Assembly (NCBI GenBank): GCA_040878005.1
Contig: JBBDMW010000054.1
Span: 1-59,522 of the forward strand
Reading direction: 5' to 3'
Length of the DNA: 59,522 nucleotides
Source of the DNA: JBBDMW01 sp040878005
Lineage (GTDB): Bacteria; Chloroflexota; Dehalococcoidia; Lucifugimonadales; Lucifugimonadaceae
Part shown: one piece after another, positions 43,295-50,902 of the stretch
Position numbering within the stretch: position 1 is the stretch's first letter
Layout of the letters: each line of letters opens with the position of its first letter
The notes under the pieces: model-generated
Database searches by the model: none
The model's input: only the letters and a program-made list of their open reading frames with translations
Told to the model about the DNA's origin: nothing
Translations under genes and position numbers: made by a program

Positions 43295-45640
43295 ATGTCG
43301 TCTTCAATTACCCGCGCTGATCTGGAAGCATCCCTGCCGGACACCACGGCCACTCTCCGCCTGCCCGGTCTCCAGGCCGGGGCCGCGGTTCACCGGGACC
43401 GCTGGGGCATCCCGCACATACGGGCCGAGAATGAGCATGACCTGTTCTTCGCCCAGGGCTTTGCCACGGCGCAGGACCGGCTCTGGCACATGGACTACGA
43501 CCGGATGCGGTGTCTTGGGCGATCTGCCGAGTACCTTGGCAAGGCGGGCCTGCCGCAGGACCGGCTGATGCGACGCCGGAGACTGGACCGTGCCGCACAC
43601 GCTGATTACGCGATGTGCAGCGATGAAGCCCGCGTCATGCTGGACGCCTATGCTGCAGGTGTGAACGCGTTCTTGGAGAGTGACAACCCGCTGCCGGTGG
43701 AGTACAGCCTGCTGGGCATGAAGCCTGAGCGGTGGGAGCCGTGGCACTGCATCGTCGTATACAAGGTCCGAAACACGGCGGAGGGCTCGTTCCAGTCCAA
43801 GCTGTGGCTCGCCCGGTTCGCTGCCGCAGCGGGAGCGGAGAAGGCTGCGAAGCTGACTCCCGGCTACCCGCAGGGGCACCTTCTTACAGTTCCGCCCGGC
43901 GCTGTCTACAACGGGCCGGTGCTGAATGCGTTGGACGAACTCTCGGCAGCGGCTCGCAATATCGAGATGCTGCAGGAAGTGGACGGCGGCAGCAACGGAT
44001 GGGCGATCTCTGGCGACCGTACGGAATCTGGCCTGCCGCTGGTGGCGGGGGACTCCCACCGCGGGCTCGACACGCCAAACGTCTACTCGCAGGTGCACCT
44101 GTCGTGCCCTGACTTTACGGTAATCGGCCATGCAGTGCCTGGAATGGCGGGGGCGCTTCACTTCTGCCACAACGAGCACGTGGCCTGGGGTATGACGCAC
44201 GGAAGCTGCGACACCCAGGACCTGTTCGTGGAGCAGTTCCGCGACAACGGCGGCCAGCTCGAGTACCTGTTCATGGACCAGTGGATGCCGGTGCAGGTGT
44301 CGGCTGAGAACCTGAAGGTGCGGGACTCTGAGGACGAGCGGCTGGACGTGGCGGAGACGCACCACGGGCCAGTTGTGGCTGGCGACCCCACGACAGGGTG
44401 GGGCGTGGCGCTGGCCGATCCCGGCTCCCGTGACGGCACCCGGTGGGTGGACGCGGCCCGCGACGCCATGCGGGCGAAGTCGGCCGACGAGTTCGAAGAG
44501 GCGCTGGCCAACTGGACCGACCGGGTGAACAACTACCCGTACGCCGACGTCAACGGCAACTTCGGGTACACGCTGCGCGGGCGCATCCCGGTGCGGCCGT
44601 CGTCGAACGGCTGGGGGCCGGTGCCGGGGTGGACGGGCGAGCATGAGTGGCAGGGATACATCCCGGCCGCCGAGCTTCCCCGCACGCGTAACCCTGAGCA
44701 GGGGTATGTGGTGACGTGCAACCAGCGGATCGTTGATGAGACTTATGAGCATTACCTGGGTCATTCCTTTACACCGGACTACAGGGCACGGCGCATAACT
44801 GAAAGATTGCAAGATATTAAGGACCGAAAGGCCGGCGTCGACGACATGGCGGCGGTGCATGCGGAGCGGGTGTCGGCGCCGGCGCTATCGTTCCTCCAGG
44901 CGGTCAAAGACCTGGAGCCCGGGAGCGACCTGGCGCGGAAGGCGCTGGGGCTGCTCACGGAGTGGAACGGAAGCATGGACCGGGACTCGGCGGGAGCGGC
45001 GGTCTACGCTGCTCTGAACGCCGAGGCCGTGGCCGCACTGGCACGGTTCCACTATGGCGAACTGGCCGCGGACGCCCTCTCCAACGGCGGCGCGGGCGGC
45101 GATACACACATGCGGCGGGAGATCAGGCCACGGTTCCTGGAGGGCATCGCTGCTGGCGATGTCTCTTTGCTGCCGGATGGCGAATCGGTTTCCGCTTTCT
45201 TATCCGCCGCGCTGGATAGGGCGGTGGAGGATCTGCGTAGGCGGTTGGGCGATGACCCGGCTGCGTGGCGGTGGGGTGATCTCCACCACACGGAGCATTC
45301 GCATCCGCTGTCGGCTGTATTCCCAGGCGCCGCTGACCTCCTGAACCCTCCGAAGGTGCAGGCGCACGGCGACGGCGACACTCCGCTGGCAGGATCGCAC
45401 GTACTGGCGGGCGGCTTCACGATTGGCTCGGGGTCTGTAAACCGGTACGTACACGATCCGTCAAACTGGACCAACTCCCGCTGGATCGTGCCCCTGGGGG
45501 CGTCGGGGCATCCAGGCAGCCCGCACTTTGCCGACCAGCAGGAGACGTGGTCGAACGTTGAGACAATCCCGCAGCTCTGGGACTGGCGCCAGATTGAGGC
45601 AGAGGCAGAGGCCACGCAGCGGCTGGAGCCGGGGGAGTGA
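43295..45640 (+). CDS. Penicillin acylase-family N-terminal-nucleophile hydrolase
   Basis: Protein of 781 residues, single polypeptide precursor. Alpha-chain region with VHRDRWGIPHIRAENEHDLF (about 32-51) and AQGFATAQDRLWHMD, a spacer, then the autocleavage site before the nucleophile Ser in GGSNGWAISGDRTESGLPLV (about 230); next come GDSHRGLDTPNVY and HFCHNEHVAWGMTHGSCDTQD of the beta chain, and TPDYRARRITERLQD further on. Relatives cleave penicillins, acyl-homoserine lactones or other N-acyl amides. No signal peptide is visible, unusual for a family often exported. ATG 43295 after GAGGAAAGC. Confidence 0.93.
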   Translation: MSSSITRADLEASLPDTTATLRLPGLQAGAAVHRDRWGIPHIRAENEHDLFFAQGFATAQDRLWHMDYDRMRCLGRSAEYLGKAGLPQDRLMRRRRLDRAAHADYAMCSDEARVMLDAYAAGVNAFLESDNPLPVEYSLLGMKPERWEPWHCIVVYKVRNTAEGSFQSKLWLARFAAAAGAEKAAKLTPGYPQGHLLTVPPGAVYNGPVLNALDELSAAARNIEMLQEVDGGSNGWAISGDRTESGLPLVAGDSHRGLDTPNVYSQVHLSCPDFTVIGHAVPGMAGALHFCHNEHVAWGMTHGSCDTQDLFVEQFRDNGGQLEYLFMDQWMPVQVSAENLKVRDSEDERLDVAETHHGPVVAGDPTTGWGVALADPGSRDGTRWVDAARDAMRAKSADEFEEALANWTDRVNNYPYADVNGNFGYTLRGRIPVRPSSNGWGPVPGWTGEHEWQGYIPAAELPRTRNPEQGYVVTCNQRIVDETYEHYLGHSFTPDYRARRITERLQDIKDRKAGVDDMAAVHAERVSAPALSFLQAVKDLEPGSDLARKALGLLTEWNGSMDRDSAGAAVYAALNAEAVAALARFHYGELAADALSNGGAGGDTHMRREIRPRFLEGIAAGDVSLLPDGESVSAFLSAALDRAVEDLRRRLGDDPAAWRWGDLHHTEHSHPLSAVFPGAADLLNPPKVQAHGDGDTPLAGSHVLAGGFTIGSGSVNRYVHDPSNWTNSRWIVPLGASGHPGSPHFADQQETWSNVETIPQLWDWRQIEAEAEATQRLEPGE

Positions 45641-45758
45641 TGCAGGGATTTCGTCGGGCTTTTTAGCAGTACGGGCCGGTGACTGAACATATGGCGGAAT
45701 TCGTCCTGTGATTGGTTATGGGCGACGGTTTGGCTAGTTTGTGAATTGGTGAACATTG

Positions 45759-45788
45759 TTGAACTGTCGGAGTTTGGGTAGATAATAT
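45759..45788 (+). promoter_or_regulatory. Promoter of the small-peptide/RNA locus
   Basis: TTGAAC (45759-45764), 18-base spacer, TAATAT (45783-45788). The first transcribed bases would fold as CAGGGG-AACCT-CCCCTG (45797-45813). Confidence 0.5.
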
Positions 45789-45856
45789 TTTCACGACAGG
45801 GGAACCTCCCCTGCGAGTTGACGGGTAGTTGAAGACGACAAGGACAGGAGGCACGC

Positions 45857-45934
45857 TTGGCACGTTTCACGATGATGCCATTTGTGTGGCTCATCCATAT
45901 CGGCAATCTCAGTCCCGGCAGGCACGGCGCGTAA
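45857..45934 (+). CDS. Possible 25-residue peptide
   Basis: TTG 45857 has a perfect AGGAGG five bases upstream. The peptide runs MARFTMMPFVWLIHIG to NLSPGRHGA, with a hydrophobic core and basic end, and stops at TAA 45932-45934. It lies between a good promoter and a folded, terminator-ended region. Too short for any family call; could be a leader, a small membrane peptide, or chance. Confidence 0.35.
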   Translation: MARFTMMPFVWLIHIGNLSPGRHGA

Positions 45935-46088
45935 TTCGCTGAAAGCTCATTCCGGGACTTCCAGGCTCCCACAGGGGCGCGCATCAATTGGTGTGTGAAC
46001 GGCTCGACGCTACTCCCACTGACACGGGTTAAGTTGCCGGGCCATACGGTTCTCTAGACCGTGATTTAGCAAAGCCCTCCTGGGGCCG

Positions 46089-46109
46089 GCCTCGTAAAGC
46101 GAGGCTTTT
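46089..46109 (+). terminator. Intrinsic terminator 1
   Basis: GCCTCG (46089-46094), loop TAAAG, CGAGGC (46100-46105), then TTTT. Confidence 0.65.
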
Positions 46110-46114
46110 GATAA

Positions 46115-46146
46115 GGGCGGGCGGATTTAATCCGGGCGCCCTTTTT
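46115..46146 (+). terminator. Intrinsic terminator 2
   Basis: GGGCG (46115-46119) with CGCCC (46137-46141), inner CGGAT with ATCCG, one internal G-G mismatch region, then five T. Confidence 0.65.
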
Positions 46147-46312
46147 GTTTGGCTTTTGCTTACCTGCGGCTTGTGCCTGGCCAAGGGCACTTGAGCCGCT
46201 GGTTGCCCGCCTGTTTTCTCTGTCCCTCTATTTCAATATACGTACGTATGTTCTGTATGTCAAGAAGTTGATGGCGGGAAGTTTTGGTTGGAGTGGCGCG
46301 GGCTGGTGAGTT

Positions 46313-46480
46313 ATGTCGAAGGGTCGGCGTAAGACGTTGGCCTAAGACCCAGCCGCACCGGGTCTCTCCGCTCCGGTCGAGACGACATCGCGGTGGGGGG
46401 TTGGAGGTTGGGGTGGTGGTATGAAGGGGGTCGCCCAAGAGGGCGGCCACGCAGGGCCGCCACTACCTACCTGAGGGAGG
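46313..46480. repeat. Interspersed intergenic repeat copy
   Basis: Contains the 'ggtctctccgctccggtcga' block and the module GTCGCCCAAGAGGGCGGCC followed by hairpin GGCGGCC-ACGCAG-GGCCGCC, the same as near 47.2 kb. It runs into the truncated 3' end of hicA. Confidence 0.75.
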
Positions 46481-46649
46481 CGACGACCGGGAGTTGCCTG
46501 CCCTTGTGGTACGGAACGATGACCTAGTGCCTCGTGTCAGCGTTTCGCCACTTTTGATGACTGCCGCGCTGAGAAACCAGCACAAAGCCATTGGAGCGGA
46601 GGATCCGCACGACCTCATCGGCCCGCAGCCGCGGGATCCGGTCCGGCAT
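46467..46649 (-). pseudogene. hicA: hicA toxin remnant with internal stop and truncated end
   Basis: From ATG 46649 (overlapping the hicB stop) the minus strand reads MPDRIPRLRADEVVRILRSN, GFVLVSQRGSHQKW, RNADTRH, then TAG (46526-46524), then in the same frame VIVPYHKGRQLPVVASLR and TAG 46469-46467. The first part and VIVPYHKGRQLP are plainly HicA, an mRNA-cutting double-stranded-RNA-binding-fold toxin; His of GSHQKW is its catalytic residue. The amber stop and the loss of the usual C-terminal LRSIL segment mean it is inactive unless the stop is a sequencing error. The 3' end lies inside the repeat copy. Confidence 0.85.
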
Positions 46650-46855
46650 CAGGCAGCGATTTCGACTTCAAATACCGCAGAGTCGGGGCCAACGTCCAAG
46701 GGTGAACGCTCCAGGTAGAGGGCAATCGCTTCCTTGATGTTCTCGATGGCTTCTTCTTGAGTGTCGCCCGCGCTGGCGCAGCCAGGCAGTTCCGGGCAGT
46801 AGGCGGCGTAGCCTTCGGTTTCGGGATCGTATTCGAGAACGACTCGCCACTTCAT
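46649..46855 (-). CDS. hicB: HicB-family antitoxin
   Basis: Protein of 68 residues: MKWRVVLEYDPETEGYAAYCPELPGC, then ASAGDTQEEAIENIKEAIALYLE, the HicB core with its RNase H-like fold. No C-terminal ribbon-helix-helix or HTH is present, so it is the short form. It neutralises HicA; here the gene precedes the broken hicA with a four-base overlap. Start ATG 46855 has GGGAG six bases upstream. Its 5' side borders another repeat copy. Confidence 0.9.
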   Translation of the reverse strand: MKWRVVLEYDPETEGYAAYCPELPGCASAGDTQEEAIENIKEAIALYLERSPLDVGPDSAVFEVEIAA

Positions 46856-46934
46856 GATGTACTCCCTGTGCTTCGGATTGGCCCCGATTTTAGTGTTACG
46901 CGAGTTTGGGATTGGGCGGGTGGCCGAGATGGGT

Positions 46935-47302
46935 GGTTGGTGGTTTGGATGCGCGAAGAGAGATCCTTCGCGTTGCTCAGGATGACATCGCGGTGGTGTC
47001 TGCGTGGTGGTTGGAGTGGATCGCCAGGTGTGGCCGCTCTGCGGCCATTTGCCTCCCATCCGTACCAGGTCTCTCGTTTGTACTTGCCTTCGGCTTCGGA
47101 CACTCTTCGAGGCTCCGGTCTTTACTTGCTCCGCTTCGGACAATGTGGCGGCTCGGGGTCCGGTCGAGACAAAGAGGTCGAGACGACATGGTGGTGAGTG
47201 AAGACGTGGCGGTATGAAGGGGGTCGCCCAAGAGGGCGGCCACGCAGGGCCGCCCCTACCTGAGGGAGGCGACGGGCGGCGGCGTCAACGTCTGCCGCCC
47301 GT
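46935..47302. repeat. Interspersed intergenic repeat copy with several modules
   Basis: Holds the 'gagatccttcgcgttgctca' block, hairpin GGCCGC-TCT-GCGGCC (47032-47046), the 'ggctccggtctttacttgct' block, the GTCGCCCAAGAGGGC module near 47222, and a 9-bp hairpin ACGGGCGGC / GCCGCCCGT (47272-47302). No credible gene. Confidence 0.75.
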
Positions 47303-47329
47303 AACGCCACTTTGTTCAGTGGTGGCTGG

Positions 47330-48487
47330 TTAGTGCCACTGCCTTTCGTCTTCTACTGTGCGGATGCCTCTCGGCGGGAACTGCTTATATGGGTACTTCG
47401 CCAGCTTCTCTTCATCGATCTCCACACCAAGCCCCGGCTCCTTGGGAAGTTCCAGGTAGCCATCCTGCGGCTCGTTGTAGTTGATGCAGATGTCCCGGGA
47501 GGCGGCCTCCACGTGCACCATGTACTCGTAGATCAGGAAGTTCGGGATCGTCGCTGAGGCGTGTACCGCCGCCGCTGCGCCAATGCCAGTGCTGTTCCAG
47601 CCGTGCGGCGACACGCCGATGTAGTGCGGCTGCGCCATGGCGGCTATCTGCGTCAGCTCCAGGATCCCGCCGGTGTTGCAGATGTCCGGGTTGATGATGT
47701 CGGCCGCTCGCTTGTCGAACACCTCACGGAAGCCGTTGCGGGTATACAGCGCCTCGCCGGTCACCACCGGGATTGTCGTGTTGTCCTTCACCTCTTTAAT
47801 GGCGTCGATGTTGTCGGGCGGGCACGGCTCCTCGAACCAGTACGGGTGGAACGGCTCCAGCATCTTGGCGACGCGAATGGCGTTCATGGGGGCCAGGCGA
47901 CGGTGCACCTCGATGAGCAGTTCCACACGAGGGCCGACGGCCTCCCGCACGGCCTTCACAACGTTGGTGGCATGCTCCAACTCTTCATAGCCCACGTACT
48001 CGCGCCAGGGGCCGGGGAACGGGTCGAACTTCAGGGCGGTGAAGCCTCGCTCATTCACGACGGTCGCTGCGGCCTTGGCTGCATCGTCCGGCGACTTTCC
48101 ACCGCCCCAGCCGTTTGCGTAGAGCCGTATGCGTGGGCGCACCGGGCCGCCGAGGAGGTCATATATCGGGCGGTCCAGCGCCTTGCCCACTATGTCCCAC
48201 ATGGCGATCTCTATGCCGCTGACGGCGCAGTGGAGGTCCATGGCGCTGCGCTTGGTGGCAAAGTCTTCATGCACAACGTGGGTGAAGTGGCGGATGTGGA
48301 AGGGATCACGGCCTTCAAGGTAGCGGGCCAGCTGGTCAATATGCGCCTCCACCTGTATGTCGCGGTCGGCCTGGGTGTATGCCTCGCCCCAGCCGGTAAT
48401 GCCCGCGTCGGTCTGTAGCTTGACGAACATGAGGTTCTTGCCGCTGCCGGGGTTCATCTTGTGGACGGATACGTCTGTGATCTTCAA
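47330..48487 (-). CDS. Enolase-superfamily enzyme 3 (acid-sugar dehydratase-like)
   Basis: Protein of 385 residues from TTG 48487, with GGAGG seven bases upstream; the longer frame would run into repeat DNA. Active-site elements: ALKFDPFPGPW (K-x-D at strand 2), LLIEVHRRLAP (Glu instead of the usual Asp as first metal ligand), WFEEPCPPDN, VTGEALYTRNGF, NPDICNTGG and SPHGWNSTG (His). This pattern fits the gluconate/galactonate/mannonate-type dehydratases. Flanked on both sides by repeat copies. Confidence 0.9.
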   Translation of the reverse strand: MKITDVSVHKMNPGSGKNLMFVKLQTDAGITGWGEAYTQADRDIQVEAHIDQLARYLEGRDPFHIRHFTHVVHEDFATKRSAMDLHCAVSGIEIAMWDIVGKALDRPIYDLLGGPVRPRIRLYANGWGGGKSPDDAAKAAATVVNERGFTALKFDPFPGPWREYVGYEELEHATNVVKAVREAVGPRVELLIEVHRRLAPMNAIRVAKMLEPFHPYWFEEPCPPDNIDAIKEVKDNTTIPVVTGEALYTRNGFREVFDKRAADIINPDICNTGGILELTQIAAMAQPHYIGVSPHGWNSTGIGAAAAVHASATIPNFLIYEYMVHVEAASRDICINYNEPQDGYLELPKEPGLGVEIDEEKLAKYPYKQFPPRGIRTVEDERQWH

Positions 48488-48539
48488 GGAAAGTCCTCCA
48501 TTGAGGGACGTGCTGCGAGGATGTGTGGGCGGTGGGCAT

Positions 48540-49205
48540 GGTACAGGGTTTGTACTTGCTTCGCTTCGGACACTCTGCGAGGCTCGCCTGTCGGCTCGGT
48601 TACGGACGCACGCTGTGCGTCCCCACGTTGCCTGGTTTGTACTCACCTTTGGCTCGGACACTCTTCGAGGCTCGCCTGTCGGCTCGGTTACGGACGCACG
48701 CTGTGCGTCCCCACGTTGCCNNNNNNNNNNNNNNNNNNNNNNNNNNNNNNNNNNNNNNNNNNNNNNNNNNNNNNNNNNNNNNNNNNNNNNNNNNNNNNNN
48801 NNNNNNNNNNNNNNNNNNNNTGGTTTGTACTCACCTTTGGCTCGGACACTCTTCGAGGCTCGCCTGTCGGCTCAGGGTCGGACGGCCTACGGCCGTCCCA
48901 ACGTGCGTTGGTGGTACGCCGAGAGTGGCCGCCTTTGGCGGCCAAATGCCCCTCTCCACACCAGGTCTCTCCGCTGCGGTCGAGACGACATGATGGTTAA
49001 GGTGACGATATGGTTGAAGTGCTGCGCCAAGACTCCGCTGCCCCAGGTCTCTGGTTTGTACTTGCTTCGCTCGACCCGCTGTCGCGGGTACCCCGACTCT
49101 TCGAGGCTCCGGTCTTTACTTGCTTCGCTTCGGACAATGGGCGGCTCGGGGTTCGGTCGAGACAAAAAGGTGGTCGAGACGATGTGTTCGTGGTGTTTCG
49201 GTGGG
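48540..49205. repeat. Tandem and interspersed repeat array with gap
   Basis: Two near-identical units of about 88 bases (48545-48631 and 48632-48720) carry hairpin GGACGCAC-GCT-GTGCGTCC (48604-48622 and 48692-48710). After a 100-N gap (48721-48820) a third unit begins identically, but its hairpin is GGACGGCC-TAC-GGCCGTCC (48880-48898). Then GGCCGCC-TTT-GGCGGCC (48927-48943) and the 'ggtctctccgctgcggtcga' block. The gap is where the assembler lost the tandem copies. Confidence 0.85.
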
Positions 49206-49243
49206 GTCTAATGTGGCCATGACCGAACCTTTATGAGGACAAG

Positions 49244-49364
49244 TGTCATGACAGTGACTGTGACACTGTCGTTACATGTGGGTAGTAAAAATGTACAATT
49301 CAATCTCGATATAGCTGTAATGACAGTGTCACTACGCGTGACAGTGTCGCTGTCAGTGTCACGC
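49244..49364 (+). promoter_or_regulatory. Operator-like repeats and promoter of the fic gene
   Basis: TGTCATGACA palindrome (49244-49253). GACAGTG (49250-49256) with CACTGTC (49264-49270). Promoter TTACAT (49272-49277)-16-TACAAT (49294-49299). Direct repeats TGACAGTGTC at 49321-49330 and 49339-49348. A 29-base imperfect palindrome 49336-49364 with arms GCGTGACA and TGTCACGC. Sites lie on both sides of the promoter. Confidence 0.6.
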
Positions 49365-49387
49365 AGCAAATCAGAAAAAATACAGTT

Positions 49388-50527
49388 ATGCCCAGCTGGG
49401 ATGTCCACTTCAACGCAAGGGTTGATACCAGTTCGCCAGAACTCCAGAGGCTGGTGGCGCGCATCCATGCAACGGCACGACTGGTCACGGATATGCCCCT
49501 GCCCCCAACGGCTGAGGCGAGGCTCAACGAGCTGAACATAGTCAGGGCTGTACGCGGCACCACCGGCATTGAAGGCGCATCCCTGAGCACAGACGAAGTC
49601 GAGCAGATCCGTAAGCACCCAGGGGAGAGGGTCCTAACCCCCAGGCGGGAGCGAGAGGAAAAAGAGGCTCGAAATGCGAACGCAGTCATGGAGTTCGTGG
49701 CCGGCGACTCTGATCAATTGATCACGGAGCAGTTAATAGTCACGATTCACCGATTGACAACGCAAGGGATCGACTATGAGAACAACTCCCCGGGCATGTA
49801 CCGGTCACATCCGGCGGCAGTCGATGGATACCGGCCGCCCAGCACAAACGACGAAATTCGGGCGTTGATGGCCCAGTTTGTGGAATGGATCAATACGGGA
49901 GAGCGCAGGTACTGGGACCCCATAATCCGGGCCATCGTCAGCCACTTCTACGTGGTGAGCATCCATCCGTTTGGGGACGGCAACGGCCGCACATCCAGGG
50001 GGGTGGAAGCCTTTGTGCTCTACCGGAGCGGGCTTAACGTGCGCGGCTTCTACTCCCTTGCCAACTACTACTACGAGAATCGCTCCAGGTACTTCGAGAT
50101 GCTCGACCACGTGCGGTTCAACACGGGAGGCGACCTCACGCCGTTCGTCTTGTTTGCCCTTCAAGGCTTTGAGACTGAACTGGAATGGGTCCGAAACCAG
50201 GTAGTGGAGGCGTCCAAGTGGACAGCCTTCCGTGATTACGCAAGGGAACTGATCTTCGGCCCCGAAGGCCCGGAGACAGACAGCGTTGCGCTGCGACTGT
50301 TCAAACTTGCGGTGGCTATCCCTCACGAGGGAATTCCTTTGGCTGATCTGAGGCTTAGAGCGCCTGCCATGGTTCCCGGTTATAGACGGGTGGGGGACCG
50401 AACGATATCGCGGGACATAGCTAAGCTGGAGGACATGGGCCTGATTGTCGATGATGACGAAATGATCCGGCCGAATCTCGCAGCGATAGACCACCTCACG
50501 CGCGCTGCCGGGTCTGTACCGGCGTGA
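49388..50527 (+). CDS. Fic-domain protein with N-terminal inhibitory helix
   Basis: Protein of 379 residues. Fic motif HPFGDGNGR (193-201) is complete, so it should AMPylate or otherwise modify a target hydroxyl with ATP. The inhibitory motif [S/T]xxxE[G/N] is present before the Fic core as T58-TGI-E62-G63, which makes it a class II, self-inhibited Fic protein. It resembles the Fic/DUF4172-less 'Fic-HTH' layout: the C-terminal about 90 residues (TISRDIAKLEDMGLIVDDD) form a winged helix that may bind the repeat operator upstream, giving autoregulation (inference). ATG 49388. Confidence 0.9.
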   Translation: MPSWDVHFNARVDTSSPELQRLVARIHATARLVTDMPLPPTAEARLNELNIVRAVRGTTGIEGASLSTDEVEQIRKHPGERVLTPRREREEKEARNANAVMEFVAGDSDQLITEQLIVTIHRLTTQGIDYENNSPGMYRSHPAAVDGYRPPSTNDEIRALMAQFVEWINTGERRYWDPIIRAIVSHFYVVSIHPFGDGNGRTSRGVEAFVLYRSGLNVRGFYSLANYYYENRSRYFEMLDHVRFNTGGDLTPFVLFALQGFETELEWVRNQVVEASKWTAFRDYARELIFGPEGPETDSVALRLFKLAVAIPHEGIPLADLRLRAPAMVPGYRRVGDRTISRDIAKLEDMGLIVDDDEMIRPNLAAIDHLTRAAGSVPA

Positions 50528-50534
50528 GTGGGTG

Positions 50535-50880
50535 GGCCGTGGTGGTCGCAGTGAATCGCCAGGACTCCGCCTCCCCAGGTCTCTCGTTTGTACTTGCTTC
50601 GCGTCGGACAGCGTGGCGGCTCGGGGTGTGGCCGAGACGTCATAGTGGTGGTGGTGACGTGGTAGTTGGAATGGGTCGTTGGTGGTGTGGATGTGCGAGG
50701 AGAGATCCTTCGCGTTGCTCAGGATGACATCGCGGTGGTGTCTGGCTGGTGGTTGGGGTGGATCGTCAAGGGTGGCCGCCTCTGGCGGCCAAATGCCCCT
50801 CTCCACACCAGGTCTCTCCGCTTTGGTCGAGACGACATTGCGGTGGGTGGGATGTGGTAGTGGGTGTGCGACCTCTGCTA
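50535..50880. repeat. Interspersed intergenic repeat copy
   Basis: Same blocks as near 47.0 kb: 'gagatccttcgcgttgctca', GGCCGCC-TCT-GGCGGCC (50774-50790) and 'ggtctctccgctttggtcga'. No gene. It lies between the fic gene and the convergent transporter gene. Confidence 0.78.
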
Positions 50881-50902
50881 CAAACCCGCGCGCGTACCCC
50901 AC

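Larger units (their letters stand above)
45911..46146 (+). ncRNA. Candidate structured RNA (unknown class)
   Basis: About 235 bases with several strong helices: AGTCCCGG (45911-45918) with CCGGGACT (45952-45959), ACGGT-TCTCTAG-ACCGT near 46046-46062, then two terminators (46089-46109 and 46115-46146). It matches no riboswitch, tRNA, tmRNA, SRP or RNase P signature I can recognise. The folded region from the promoter to 46146 is about 350 bases in all. Confidence 0.35.

Noticed and set aside
43304..44860. 518-codon minus-strand open frame inside the penicillin acylase gene
   Set aside because: Shadow of a GC-rich coding strand; no family features, no ribosome-binding site.
46046..46062. Anticodon-like hairpin of a tRNA
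   Set aside because: Loop position 33 is C, and no acceptor stem, D-arm or T-arm with GGTTCRA can be built.
45990..46150. Minus-strand riboswitch (SAM-like GGCCCGGCAAC, or GGGAGTAGC as in yybP or T-box)
   Set aside because: Single motifs match by chance. The order of SAM-I elements is wrong, no T-box core is present, and a minus-strand RNA would lead only into the antisense of the penicillin acylase gene.
46852..47243. Open frames through repeat DNA with strings like HPEQREGS and VILSNAKDL
   Set aside because: These strings come from translating the interspersed repeat, not from genes.
48545..48898. CRISPR-like array from the regularly spaced units
   Set aside because: Units are head-to-tail copies of about 88 bases with no unique spacers and no cas genes nearby.
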